From positions 1 through 64,000 of the forward strand of contig CAXGAH010000006.1 in assembly GCA_964007875.1 (NCBI GenBank): a DNA stretch of 64,000 nt. The letters run 5' to 3'. How positions within the stretch are numbered: the first letter of the stretch is position 1; every line of letters starts with the position of its first letter. Positions 43,857-53,711 of this stretch are shown here, in pieces. The position numbers and the translations under genes are program-made. The stretch is from UBA1275 sp002323515. Lineage in GTDB: Bacteria; Bacteroidota; Rhodothermia; Balneolales; Balneolaceae. The notes under the pieces are model-generated. The model made no database searches, was not told where the DNA came from, and saw nothing but the letters and a program-made list of their open reading frames with translations.

Positions 43857-45186
43857 GAAAATTTAAATTTAACATCCATTCTTCATAACTAGGCTCAGCA
43901 CTCCCGTATAATGAGTTTGCATCAATTACAGCATCATTTATTTGATCTGCCCATTCATTTAATAATGAAACGATATGGTCATTATTGAAAAGTTCATTTT
44001 GAAAATCATTATCAAGGGTGTAGAAATAATTTTTATGCCGAATGAAAGCCCCAATAATTTTATCACATGCGGCTGATTTTTGGAGGAGCCCAAAAGTTCC
44101 AAACGGGAAACCATTGCAATCATTTGTTATTTCATACCATTTATCCTTGATTGGTGTTACAGGATTTATATTTTTATTGAGATTTTCAAAGGCATTATCA
44201 AGATCCCATGGGATTAGTTGTATTTTATTGTTTGAGGGATTTTCATACCAATAATAGTTATGAGATTCGTATAAATCCCCTCCTTGATGATAAAAATGTA
44301 AGAATCCATCGTCATGTGCTATTCTTCTATCAACAACCAAAGTTTTTAAGAAAATATCTTTATCTATCCAACTATCTATAAGCTCATTTGTTGCAGAATT
44401 ATTTGATTCAGATAAAGCTTCAGAAAAAGCTAATATCTTTGATACGTCTGATGCTTCTTCGTTTGTTTTTAGTGCATTTTTGAAATTTACTTCTTCCTGT
44501 TTTGAGCCAGTTGATTTAATTGGCCAAACTTCTTTGTATAGGTTACCGCCACTATCATCAAAATGCTTATTAGTAAAAGGCCCGTCAATATTTTCAGTAT
44601 TAGCATAAACTCCACTAAATACATCATTTATATATACAAGGGCATGGTTAGATCGAGGTGCAATAACTCCAAAATTTCTGTACATATAATAACCCAATCT
44701 TTCTCTCATTTTTGAAGGATCAAGGTTTTGTGAATGTAACTGAAGTTTTTTTAATCCATAAAATTGTTTTTCTTCATTGAAATTGAATTTTATTTTCATT
44801 GACAACTTTGGACATGTTTTATACCCGCTTGGATTTGTCCAGTCATTATTTGATAAACAACCTACCCATGCGCCAACTGATCCCTTGTATCTAATGCCCA
44901 CATCTTTGACAACTTTATTTTCAAAAACAAGATGAGCAGTGACATATTTCTCTAGTGCTGGGTCACTATTTATTTCTTCAAGATCATTTGAATCAATAAA
45001 GATTTCAAACTTATGAAGCTTGTCCTGATCATAAATATAATCTGATGAGTGAGAATCGAGGTATTCATATTCATCTAATGATGCTAATCTTTTATCAATA
45101 CTTTGTGTCTCATTTTGACCTTGAAATAAGTCGCATGAGTACAAAGTAAAACTCAATATTGTAACAAATTGAAGTGTTATGCGCAT
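43825..45186 (-). CDS. CotH-kinase-family protein
   Basis: A 453-residue protein with a signal peptide or lipobox region (TLYSC). The body matches the CotH kinase family: KFEIFIDSNDLEEIN, KDVGIRYKGSVGAWVG, KLQLHSQNLDPSKMRERLGYYM, NHALVYINDVFSGVYANTENI and the late QLIPWDLDNAFE motif. CotH members are atypical protein kinases first known from spore coats. This organism shows no sign of sporulation, so a secreted kinase or binding role is more likely. Alone on the minus strand. Confidence 0.85.
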   Translation of the reverse strand: MRITLQFVTILSFTLYSCDLFQGQNETQSIDKRLASLDEYEYLDSHSSDYIYDQDKLHKFEIFIDSNDLEEINSDPALEKYVTAHLVFENKVVKDVGIRYKGSVGAWVGCLSNNDWTNPSGYKTCPKLSMKIKFNFNEEKQFYGLKKLQLHSQNLDPSKMRERLGYYMYRNFGVIAPRSNHALVYINDVFSGVYANTENIDGPFTNKHFDDSGGNLYKEVWPIKSTGSKQEEVNFKNALKTNEEASDVSKILAFSEALSESNNSATNELIDSWIDKDIFLKTLVVDRRIAHDDGFLHFYHQGGDLYESHNYYWYENPSNNKIQLIPWDLDNAFENLNKNINPVTPIKDKWYEITNDCNGFPFGTFGLLQKSAACDKIIGAFIRHKNYFYTLDNDFQNELFNNDHIVSLLNEWADQINDAVIDANSLYGSAEPSYEEWMLNLNFLIDSIRLSLQ

Positions 45187-45401
45187 GAGGTATTATTGTC
45201 TAGCACTACATTTGTCAGTGTAAGATATTAGAATAAATTACGTATCTAATTACTATCTCATATTTATTCTAGTGTTAGAGATAATACAATCGTATCAAAG
45301 CAATCATAAAATCTGTATTATTACTATAGCAAGCTAATCTGATGAACACGATTCGAGCATTATTGAGATGCTGTATATCTTACAAAATAGCAGCGTCGGG
45401 A

Positions 45402-45896
45402 TTATTCTTCTACAGGTACTCCCACTGCTCCAGCTCTAGGTGACCAATGTGAGTGCATTACTTTCCATCCCATACTGGTATTCACCCAAGTTTGTGATGC
45501 TCTTGTAGCATAGGGTACATTTTGCTCGCCATTTTCAAAACTAATGCTCCCGTCAGTATTGAACACAATAACGGCGGTTGTTTGATTTGCGGAGAATGTT
45601 ACAGTATGATTTGACATAACAAACTCATCGAAGTCCCAGCCATCACCAGAATTTTCAATATTGTCTTGAGTCTGGGTAATTAGTTCAGTGCCATTTGAGT
45701 TGAATACCGTTGTTTCAAAGTCTGTACTCATGAAAGCATTGGCACCTTCAAAGTCATTGTTGATGTAGGCAAGTTGAAAATTTTGAGATAGTTCAATTAG
45801 GGTTTGGCTCAGCATACCTTCATCTACTAAAGCTTGTTCTGTATTAGGTACGCAACCTAGATATAAAAATGCACATAATAGGAATAGATTTTTCAT
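45402..45896 (-). CDS. SnoaL/DUF4440-like lipoprotein (NTF2 fold)
   Basis: A 164-residue lipoprotein (lipobox LYLGC) with the alternating helix-then-curved-sheet sequence pattern of NTF2-like proteins: QLAYINNDFEGANAFMSTDF in the first helix region and WVNTSMGWKVMHSHWSPR in the last strands, typical of DUF4440. Ligand unknown. Ten consecutive A lie just upstream of the start on the coding strand. Base composition is higher in GC than the flanking genes and similar to that of the GH3 gene next to it. Confidence 0.78.
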   Translation of the reverse strand: MKNLFLLCAFLYLGCVPNTEQALVDEGMLSQTLIELSQNFQLAYINNDFEGANAFMSTDFETTVFNSNGTELITQTQDNIENSGDGWDFDEFVMSNHTVTFSANQTTAVIVFNTDGSISFENGEQNVPYATRASQTWVNTSMGWKVMHSHWSPRAGAVGVPVEE

Positions 45897-45998
45897 AGTT
45901 TTTTTTTTGGTTACTAAAAAGGAAAAATAAATAAAAAATTATCTAATATTTGGGATATTCCTCAGGTACTGAAGCTGATTATTCATTAATTGAGCGGA

Positions 45999-48461
45999 TT
46001 AACGTCCGTCGCAACTTGCCCGAGCATCTATGTCTGGTGTTAAACGTATGTTAGCTACACCAATATCTGCCATAGTTTTGGATTTGATCACAAAGGCTGA
46101 ACTTATGGTCGACATGTCAACTCCTAGGTTATCAAAACAACTTAGACTAACACTGAACTCGTACCAGTCTAAATCTAGTTTTATTGGTAAAATGGCGTCA
46201 CATTTTGTGTCATCGTCGCATTGACTAATTTGAATGGTAGCAGCACCATTGAATGACTTGGCACTAAAGCTTAGTTCCATGGCACCATTTGATTCTCTGG
46301 CTAAGCTTGTTGAAGAAGCTGTGGATATTCGAACATAATCTCCTGTGGACTGTGTCCAATTGATACGAAGAGCATCCTCTTGGGCTTGATAATCGGTTTT
46401 ACTAACGATAAGTCCTCCAACTGAGGTAGGGTAGCTCGCAATTTGTTTATCTAAATCACCCGAGTCTAACCACAAACCCCATGGAGCAATTGCCGCTCCT
46501 TTTGTAAAGAACTCACCAGTGGAAGCTATATCAGCATTTTTTAGCCCCGAATTTACTGATAGGGTTGAAAGTTCTTTTTCACTGGAGTAAGTAAGACCGT
46601 ATCCCAGGGCAAATAAAGTTTCGGAGTCTTTAGATACTAATGCAGACGCGGGCCAACCAAAGGATAATGTGCCAGTAAAATCATAGGATGGATCTGTCTG
46701 AAATAACAGATCTGCTATTCCACCACCTTCACTTCCTGGCAACCAGGCTGCAATAAAAGCATCTGAGTTATTAAGTTCTGGGTTGGTCCACATGGGGCGG
46801 CCAGACAAGAAAACCGATACTACTGGAATGTCTTGTGACAGGTATTCTGCTAGTAAGTTGATATCAAATCCGTTGGGCTCAAAATCCAGTTGTTCTCTAT
46901 CTCCTTGAAATTCGGCATAGGGGTCTTCTCCATAAATGGCAATAACGGCATCTACTGGAGAAGAAACTTCGCCTGACTCGGAATAGACGACTTGGCCGCC
47001 AGCTTCACTAACCACTTGGCGAATGCCTTCTAAAATAGACTCACCGTTGGGGAATTCGTCATTACTATGGCCGGTTCCTTGCCATGAGAGCGTCCACCCA
47101 CCACTAGCTTTGGATATACTATTAGCCCCATCACCTACCACCAAGATTTTAGAGCCAGCTTCTAAGGGTAGAGTTTGGTTATTATTTTTTAATAATACTA
47201 TAGACTCTCTAACAGCTTGTCGAGCGACAGCGCGGTGTTTTTCTAAACCTAACTGTGACTCATCACCTGCATTCATTCTCTGGCTAGGTAGTCCTTTTTC
47301 AAAGATACCGGAAGCTAATTTTACACGAAGGATTCTACGAACGGCATCGTCGAGTCTTTCCATACTAATTGTACCATTTTGTGCCTGATTGAGGGTATTT
47401 TCGTATAAACTCCTCCAACTATCGGGTGCCATAAACATATCTACGCCAGCATTGAAGGATTGCGCACAGTCGGTGTTAGTGCAGCCTGGGACCTGTCCAT
47501 GACCGTTCCAATCGCCAACGACAAAACCATTAAAACCCATTTTTTCTTTGAGTACATCGGTCAGCAATTCCTTGTCACCATGTAATTTTCTGCCATTCCA
47601 GCTATTAAAAGAAGCCATTACGGTTTGCACTCCTGCAGGAATAGCGCTGTAATACCCAGCTGCATGCACATCGCTGAGTTCTTGCTCGGAAATTTTAGCA
47701 TCACCTTGATCGACTCCATTTTCAGTAGCTCCGTCGGCAACAAAATGCTTAGCACTCGAAATAACCGTGCCAGGGCCCATAAAATCATCCGTATCAAAGC
47801 GACCCTGTAAACCGATCACAATTCGGTCGCCATAAGAATTCACAATAACTGGGTCCTCAGAAAAACCTTCATAGCTGCGACCCCAACGAAGATCCTGTGG
47901 GACAGCAAGGGTAGGTGCAAAAGTCCAATCATGGCCTGATACTGTCAGCTCATGAGCGGTTATACTAGCGATTTCCTGAATTAAATCAGGGTTGCGAGCG
48001 GCGCCTAAGCCGATATTATGAGGAAATACAATTGCTCCTTCAAGATTTGCATGGCCATGAACTGCGTCTATACCCAAAATAATAGGTATAGCAATTTCAA
48101 CACCTTCGGTGTCAATTGAGGCCTCAAAGTATGCGTCCGCCATTTCAACCCAAGTGTCGGCATTAGCGTAGGGAAGAGGTCCAGGTGCGGAATTACCACC
48201 ACTTAATACGGAACCTAAACGATATTTTTTTACATCTTCGGGAGTAACCGATGAATTGTCAGCTTGAATAACTTGACCAACCTTTTGTTCTAGGGTGAGC
48301 TTGGGTAATATTTCATCGATTTGAGCTTCAATGACTGGATCTAGGGGTAGAGGTTCTAGGCTAGCCCATGGGTCCTGTGATACATTAGAGCAGCTACTAA
48401 TTAACAAGATTAAAACCGAATATATGAGAATATGATGGCTTTGTGTATAGATTCGATGCAT
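45999..48461 (-). CDS. GH3 exo-beta-glucosidase (ExoP-type), lipoprotein
   Basis: An 820-residue lipoprotein (lipobox LISSC, Cys24) with the two-domain GH3 core and an ExoP-type C-terminal module. Landmarks are GSVLSGGNSAPG and LRWGRSYEGFSEDP, then KHFVADGAT and the nucleophile Asp in FVVGDWNGHGQVPG. It has the SIVLLKNNNQTLPL segment and a final module of about 170 residues (IASYPTSVGGLIVS to the end). It would release glucose from beta-glucan or cello-oligosaccharides. Sampled base composition (up to 55% GC) is much higher than in its AT-rich neighbours, suggesting separate origin. It completes the glucan route begun by GH16 and GH5. Confidence 0.92.
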   Translation of the reverse strand: MHRIYTQSHHILIYSVLILLISSCSNVSQDPWASLEPLPLDPVIEAQIDEILPKLTLEQKVGQVIQADNSSVTPEDVKKYRLGSVLSGGNSAPGPLPYANADTWVEMADAYFEASIDTEGVEIAIPIILGIDAVHGHANLEGAIVFPHNIGLGAARNPDLIQEIASITAHELTVSGHDWTFAPTLAVPQDLRWGRSYEGFSEDPVIVNSYGDRIVIGLQGRFDTDDFMGPGTVISSAKHFVADGATENGVDQGDAKISEQELSDVHAAGYYSAIPAGVQTVMASFNSWNGRKLHGDKELLTDVLKEKMGFNGFVVGDWNGHGQVPGCTNTDCAQSFNAGVDMFMAPDSWRSLYENTLNQAQNGTISMERLDDAVRRILRVKLASGIFEKGLPSQRMNAGDESQLGLEKHRAVARQAVRESIVLLKNNNQTLPLEAGSKILVVGDGANSISKASGGWTLSWQGTGHSNDEFPNGESILEGIRQVVSEAGGQVVYSESGEVSSPVDAVIAIYGEDPYAEFQGDREQLDFEPNGFDINLLAEYLSQDIPVVSVFLSGRPMWTNPELNNSDAFIAAWLPGSEGGGIADLLFQTDPSYDFTGTLSFGWPASALVSKDSETLFALGYGLTYSSEKELSTLSVNSGLKNADIASTGEFFTKGAAIAPWGLWLDSGDLDKQIASYPTSVGGLIVSKTDYQAQEDALRINWTQSTGDYVRISTASSTSLARESNGAMELSFSAKSFNGAATIQISQCDDDTKCDAILPIKLDLDWYEFSVSLSCFDNLGVDMSTISSAFVIKSKTMADIGVANIRLTPDIDARASCDGR

Positions 48462-48533
48462 AATTGAAAAGTATTAAGTATTAAGAATTATAGGATAACC
48501 ATTAATTATGTTATTTTCTTTAAATGAAAAAAA

Positions 48534-50294
48534 ATGATAGATATGAGATGTTATAATAGTTATTTCATTAGTAATTGTGTTTACATAATCCTAATACTGC
48601 TTTTCTCGCAACAGATAGTTGCTCAGGCCATATTAGTTGATGAAAACATGTCAGATTGGAATGATATTCCAAAATATACCCAAGAGAGCTCGGAAGATTT
48701 TGGAAATGGAGAATTAGATATTGAAAGTATAAAAATATATGATGATGATAGATTTATTTATTTCCTTCTAGAATTGAATTCAGAAATTCTACTCCAACAA
48801 TTTAATGATTTGAGTCTTTTCATAGATACGGATAATAATAGTAATACAGGCATGGCGCTTGAGGGTATTGGCTATGAATTACAATTTAGTTTTGGCGATC
48901 GAGAAGGTGTTGCTTATTTAGATGGAGCGACTTCGATTAGTTCCTATGATGTAGGCTTAGTTTCTGCTCCTACAGTGACATCTGATTTCTTTGAAATAAA
49001 AATGGACAAGAACTCAGAGATCAAAGGAGAAAAGATATTTAACTCTGATACACTTGCATTTTTTTTTCGAACTCAGGCGTCTGGTGGTGATTTAGCACCT
49101 AATAACCCTTCGAATTTTTTTTACACTTTAAAGAATAGTAAATCAACCTTTAATTCATCTATACAATTAGATAGAGAGACTGGTTTCGATTTACGATTTT
49201 TGTCCTATAATGTATACCGAGATTACTTATTTAATCTTGAGGCTAAAGATAGTTTTAGGCGCATATTTCAATTTATCGAACCAGATATAATTGGACTTCA
49301 AGAGGTATATGATAATTCTGGTGCAGATGCGGCATTCCTTATAAAAGAATTCTTAGGGGGTCAATGGTATAGCGGTGATGTGGGAAATGATAATTTATTA
49401 GTAAGTCGCTATCCTATTCTTAAGCAAAAAGCGATAAAAGGTAATGCCGCTTATTTAGTCAAAATCGATAATATATCTTTCCAAAATGTATTGGTGATTG
49501 TCGCGCATCCACCTTGTTGTTCAAACGATGAAGGTCGTCAAGATGAGATAGACGCATTTATGGCATTTTTGAGAGAATCTAAAGATGGTAAAGAATTTAA
49601 TGTAGCTGAAGATACTCCCATTGTTATAGTTGGTGATATGAACCTTGTAGGTCAAAATCAGCAGGTCAAGACAATGCTTACAGGAGACATCATAAATGAA
49701 ATTGAATATGGCCAAGATTTTTCACCTGACTGGGATGGAACAGCATTAGAAGATGTAAAACCCTTTAATCCTGGAATGCCTACAACATTTACTTGGTATA
49801 ATGAAAATTCTTCTTTTGGAGCAGGAAGATTAGATTATATAGTGTATTCGGGTTCAGTTTTAGAGTTAGGAACTAGTTTTTCCATGCATAGTAAAACATT
49901 ACCCCAAGAATTTCTTGATACTACTTTTTTACAAAGAAATGATACCTATGAAGCATCAGACCATCTACCTGTAGTTGCAGATTTCAGGCTCAAAAATGCA
50001 ACAAATATTGAAATAGATAGCGAAAAATCACAATCATTTAGATTGCACCAGAACTATCCAAATCCATTTAACCCATCAACAAAAATCTCGTATACAGTTG
50101 ATAAACCTTCACATATTGAACTTGTAGTAACAAACAGTATTGGACAATCTGTATCAACATTAGTGAATAGTATACAGCAATCTGGAAACTATACTGTCAA
50201 TTTTGATGCTTCGGGATTATCAAGTGGAATTTACACGTATTGGTTAAGAGTAGATGGGCTCCAAATAAGTAAGACAATGACGCTGGTAAGGTAG
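48534..50294 (+). CDS. Endonuclease/exonuclease/phosphatase-family protein with CBM9-like and T9SS domains
   Basis: A 586-residue exported protein (signal ending at QQIVAQ). The N-terminal part (about 35-200) resembles a CBM9-like beta-sandwich (AILVDENMSDWNDIPKY, DDDRFIYFLLELN). An EEP domain follows: LRFLSYNVYRDYL, IIGLQEVYDNSG (catalytic Glu), VIVGDMNLVGQ and YEASDHLPVVADF (catalytic Asp-His). The C-terminal T9SS domain ends in TMTLVR, a variant end. Such secreted EEP proteins act on extracellular DNA or phosphodiesters. Confidence 0.88.
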   Translation: MIDMRCYNSYFISNCVYIILILLFSQQIVAQAILVDENMSDWNDIPKYTQESSEDFGNGELDIESIKIYDDDRFIYFLLELNSEILLQQFNDLSLFIDTDNNSNTGMALEGIGYELQFSFGDREGVAYLDGATSISSYDVGLVSAPTVTSDFFEIKMDKNSEIKGEKIFNSDTLAFFFRTQASGGDLAPNNPSNFFYTLKNSKSTFNSSIQLDRETGFDLRFLSYNVYRDYLFNLEAKDSFRRIFQFIEPDIIGLQEVYDNSGADAAFLIKEFLGGQWYSGDVGNDNLLVSRYPILKQKAIKGNAAYLVKIDNISFQNVLVIVAHPPCCSNDEGRQDEIDAFMAFLRESKDGKEFNVAEDTPIVIVGDMNLVGQNQQVKTMLTGDIINEIEYGQDFSPDWDGTALEDVKPFNPGMPTTFTWYNENSSFGAGRLDYIVYSGSVLELGTSFSMHSKTLPQEFLDTTFLQRNDTYEASDHLPVVADFRLKNATNIEIDSEKSQSFRLHQNYPNPFNPSTKISYTVDKPSHIELVVTNSIGQSVSTLVNSIQQSGNYTVNFDASGLSSGIYTYWLRVDGLQISKTMTLVR

Positions 50295-50464
50295 GATTAA
50301 TAATTTCTCAACAAACTTGAGTTGTGTATAACAGACTTATCAGTATTGTTTAATGATACTACTGATTATTGATGGAACTAATAATTACTTCTAAAGTTTA
50401 TATGATAGTCTTTGACTAACAAAATGATCTCTAGATACTTTAAAGTTCAATCATAGTTACTTAT

Positions 50465-51058
50465 ATGAATCTTATTATTATAGGCCATCCAGATAAAAGT
50501 TCTTTTTGTTATAATGGCATTCTAAAAACAATGACAAAACGTTTCGAGTATTGGTCACAAGATTATAAAGTTATTGATTTGTACGAAGATAAGTTCTCAC
50601 CATCGAGATGGTATAAAAATCAGAATGATGTGAAGAAGTATCAAGATTTAGTCAAGAAATCGAATCGTATTTACTTTATTTCACCAGTTTGGTGGTTTCG
50701 CTGCACTCCATTATTGGAAGGTTTTTTTGATCAGGTTTTTTCACCGGGTTTCGCTTATAAATTTAAGCCATTAACTCAGACCTATGGTATCCCTATGCCT
50801 CTATTAGGAGATAAAAAAGTTCGCACTTATTTAACCCATGGCTCCCCGAGGTTACCTGTACTCACCTTGTATGTTAATTCTGTTAGACTACGCCTAGAGA
50901 TGGGTGTTTATTCTTTTGTATTCGGGTGGTTTAAAACTAAAACTACACAATTTTGGAGTGTACCCTTTATCTCAAATAAAAAACGAGTAAAATATTTAGA
51001 GCGAGTTCGAAAACACATAGATATGGATGTTGAAAAGGACATGAGAAGAGTGAAATAG
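50465..51058 (+). CDS. NAD(P)H dehydrogenase/flavodoxin-fold protein (NQO-like)
   Basis: A 197-residue cytosolic protein with the flavodoxin-like fold of the NQO/KefF group: start MNLIIIGHPDKSSFCYNGIL (phosphate-binding loop), and YFISPVWWFRCTPLLEGFFDQVF, the quinone-site loop of that family. It would carry FMN or FAD and reduce quinones or similar acceptors. Nothing in the context fixes its role. It is not obviously a NOS reductase partner. Confidence 0.85.
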   Translation: MNLIIIGHPDKSSFCYNGILKTMTKRFEYWSQDYKVIDLYEDKFSPSRWYKNQNDVKKYQDLVKKSNRIYFISPVWWFRCTPLLEGFFDQVFSPGFAYKFKPLTQTYGIPMPLLGDKKVRTYLTHGSPRLPVLTLYVNSVRLRLEMGVYSFVFGWFKTKTTQFWSVPFISNKKRVKYLERVRKHIDMDVEKDMRRVK

Positions 51059-51243
51059 GAAAGTGCTGTTTGTATTCCATAAGTTGACTTTATGTGATAT
51101 AAATGACTTGTATATTGTATTTAAAGTGCAAAAAGACTCATAGCAACTCGATTAATAGGCTTACCTATTATTAATTGGCCAATGTTTTACAATTGTTCTA
51201 TACTAATACGATAAATAGGATCTTAACACAGTATAAATTAATT

Positions 51244-51636
51244 ATGCGTTTAAACTTTACTTCTATTTTATTTGCTCTCAGCTTAATTCTAGGTATGCAG
51301 CCGCTAACAGCTCAGGTGGTAGATCCTGCCTTGGCAGATATATCTGCAGAACGGATGGACCGTTACACCAATTATTTACAGCAAGAAATTGACGCTGGAA
51401 AAGCGCCTAGTTATGGTTATGGTTTTGGTTTAGGGTTTGACATTATTACTAATTTAGCAGACACCAAAGCTTTAGGGTCGGTTGGGCGGCTTTCTTGGAT
51501 CGGTGCTTTCCAGACCTTCTTTTTTATTGATCCCGCAGAAAATTTAGCAGCGGTACTTATGACACAAATCGACCCGTATGATGGTTTTTATGGCCGTAAA
51601 ATGTCTCAATTTGTATATCAATCGATTGTTGATTAA
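51244..51636 (+). pseudogene. Serine hydrolase (beta-lactamase family) with most of the catalytic domain deleted
   Basis: The 130-residue product has a good signal peptide (MRLNFTSILFALSLILG, ending QPLTAQ) and the N-terminal opening LADISAERMDRYTNYLQQEI typical of class C beta-lactamase-family hydrolases. It then jumps to a C-terminal end (YGFGLGFDI, RLSWIGAFQTFFFIDPAENL, VLMTQI) without any SxxK or YxN motif. This is best explained by an internal in-frame deletion of about 250 residues. It cannot be a catalyst. The frame is still open, so a small exported product could be made. The GH5 gene follows 43 bases later. Confidence 0.72.
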
Positions 51637-51679
51637 TACGAAAATATTACGGTGATATTCGAAAATAATAAACTAGGGA

Positions 51680-53629
51680 ATGAAATTTCTGATACTTAGC
51701 ATATTACTTATTTCTACTCAGCTTAATGCCCAAGTCAGCAGTACAAAAGAACTCCCATTTACTAAAGGAGTCAACCTAACAAACTGGTTTCAAGCTGGCT
51801 CTTCAGGAAGCATAGATTTTTCAAAATACACTTATGAAGATTTTGTTGATATAAAATCGTTAGGTGTAGATGTTATTCGGGTACCCATAAACCTGCATTC
51901 GATGACCCAAAGTGCTCCTAATTATTCCTTGGATCCACTCTTTTTGTTTTTCTTGGATAAGGTAGTCGATTGGGCGGAAGAACTGGATATGCATCTTATA
52001 TTGGACAATCATACTTTTGATCCTAGTGATGCAACAGACCCACAAATTGGTGATGTTCTAAATCCTGTTTGGTTGCAAATGGCCCAACATTTTGAAGGCA
52101 GATCCGATAAAATACTCTATGAAATTTTAAACGAGCCTCACGGAATTTCTCATAATCTTTGGAATTCCATACAGGGTGATGTCATACAAACCATTCGTTC
52201 TGTCGACACAACCCATACCATTATTGTAGGTGGTGCAGATTACAATAGTTATAATAGTTTATCTAAGATGCCCGCCTATGAAGATGATAATCTTATTTAT
52301 ACTTTTCATTTCTACGATCCTTTTGTACTTACGCATCAAGGAGCAAGTTGGACGACCCCTTCGATGACCGATTTAGGTGGCATACCTTTTCCTTATGAGG
52401 CGAGTGCTATGCCTAGGTTCCCAACCTCCTTACAAGGGACGTGGGTTCAGGGAGCATTTAATAACTACAGTAATGAGGGAAATGCCAACTTCATAAAGCA
52501 GAAAATCGATATTGCGGTTGCATTTTCGAAGCAAAGAGGAGTACCTGTTTTCTGCGGAGAATTTGGAGTGTACATACCAAATAGTGATAATGAAAGCCGG
52601 GTAAATTGGTATAAGGTTGTGGTAGATTATTTAAATGAATCGGGCATTGCATGGACTATGTGGGACTATCATGGTGGCTTTGGAGTTTTTGAAGAAGGTG
52701 CAGAGGGCTTATTTGATCACGATCTAAATGTACCCTTACTAGAGTCACTGGGTCTTAACGTTCCCCCACAGACCGAATACATAATTAGCCCCGATAGCAG
52801 TGGCTTTGAGTTTTATACGGACTACATAGGGCAAGGAGTTCAAGGTTCACACTCTATAAATAATGGCTCGCTAGAGTTCTATCATTCGGAGACGAAATGG
52901 GAAGGCGAGTTTAGTATATACTGGGCTGGATCTACTCAATATGAATCCATTGGGTTTAACTTAGTCCCAAATAAAGATATGAGCCAACTGGTCAATGCAT
53001 ACGATCTATTGTTCTATGTAAAGGGGACGGAACCGACGTCTTTTGATCTTAGATTTATTGACACAAAAAGGACAGATATCGAAGACAGACCTTGGAGAAT
53101 GAACTTGAGGATTTATCCCAATGATTTATTATGGAACGGTGAATGGGAAGAGGTACGCATTCCATTGAGTAGTTTCACAGAAATGGGTAGTTGGGACGAC
53201 AATCAATGGTTTAATCCTCAGAACGATTTTGATTGGACTGCTGTAGATGTATTCCAAATAGTTTCTGAAACCGGAGCAATGGGTAGCGCTGAGTTGTGGT
53301 TCGATTTTATTCGTATAGTCGAAAAAGGTAAGTATGAGGTAAGTACGCAACCCGTTAGCGACTTAGTGGATTACCAATTACATCAAAATTATCCGAATCC
53401 TTTTAATCCGATTACTCAGATACAATATACTCTACCAGTTCGGGCTCAAGTAACCCTTGAAGTTTTTAACAGTCTAGGTCAAAAGGTTATGGAGCTTGTG
53501 AATAGTAAACAGTCTGCTGGATATCACACAGAAATTTTTGATGCTACTAGGTTATCAAGTGGCATATATTTTTATAAACTTACGACACCATCTTTTACTG
53601 AAACTAAGATAATGCTTTTGATAAAATAG
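51680..53629 (+). CDS. GH5 beta-glucanase with Exop-like module and T9SS domain
   Basis: A 649-residue secreted glucanase with a signal peptide ending at STQLNAQ. GH5 landmarks are KGVNLTNWFQAG, ILDNHTFDP, YEILNEPHG (acid/base), YTFHFYDP and VFCGEFGVY (nucleophile). A beta-sandwich of about 175 residues (from 375) resembles the module in the GH16 and GH3 proteins. The end is a T9SS type A domain (HQNYPNPFNPITQI to KIMLLIK). Probably acts on cellulose, mannan or mixed-linkage glucan outside the cell. It is T9SS-exported, while the other GH5 at 0.9 kb is a lipoprotein. Confidence 0.92.
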   Translation: MKFLILSILLISTQLNAQVSSTKELPFTKGVNLTNWFQAGSSGSIDFSKYTYEDFVDIKSLGVDVIRVPINLHSMTQSAPNYSLDPLFLFFLDKVVDWAEELDMHLILDNHTFDPSDATDPQIGDVLNPVWLQMAQHFEGRSDKILYEILNEPHGISHNLWNSIQGDVIQTIRSVDTTHTIIVGGADYNSYNSLSKMPAYEDDNLIYTFHFYDPFVLTHQGASWTTPSMTDLGGIPFPYEASAMPRFPTSLQGTWVQGAFNNYSNEGNANFIKQKIDIAVAFSKQRGVPVFCGEFGVYIPNSDNESRVNWYKVVVDYLNESGIAWTMWDYHGGFGVFEEGAEGLFDHDLNVPLLESLGLNVPPQTEYIISPDSSGFEFYTDYIGQGVQGSHSINNGSLEFYHSETKWEGEFSIYWAGSTQYESIGFNLVPNKDMSQLVNAYDLLFYVKGTEPTSFDLRFIDTKRTDIEDRPWRMNLRIYPNDLLWNGEWEEVRIPLSSFTEMGSWDDNQWFNPQNDFDWTAVDVFQIVSETGAMGSAELWFDFIRIVEKGKYEVSTQPVSDLVDYQLHQNYPNPFNPITQIQYTLPVRAQVTLEVFNSLGQKVMELVNSKQSAGYHTEIFDATRLSSGIYFYKLTTPSFTETKIMLLIK

Positions 53630-53711
53630 ATGTATGAATTCAAAATTTAGATTTTGACTTATGTCTGACAACTTTAGGCCGATAATAAGGTATTAATTAG
53701 AGGCATTTATA

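Noticed and set aside
50465..51058. NQO-like flavodoxin-fold protein as the NOS reductase
   Set aside because: It is 43 kb away, lacks a flavodoxin reductase partner and matches the quinone-reductase branch.
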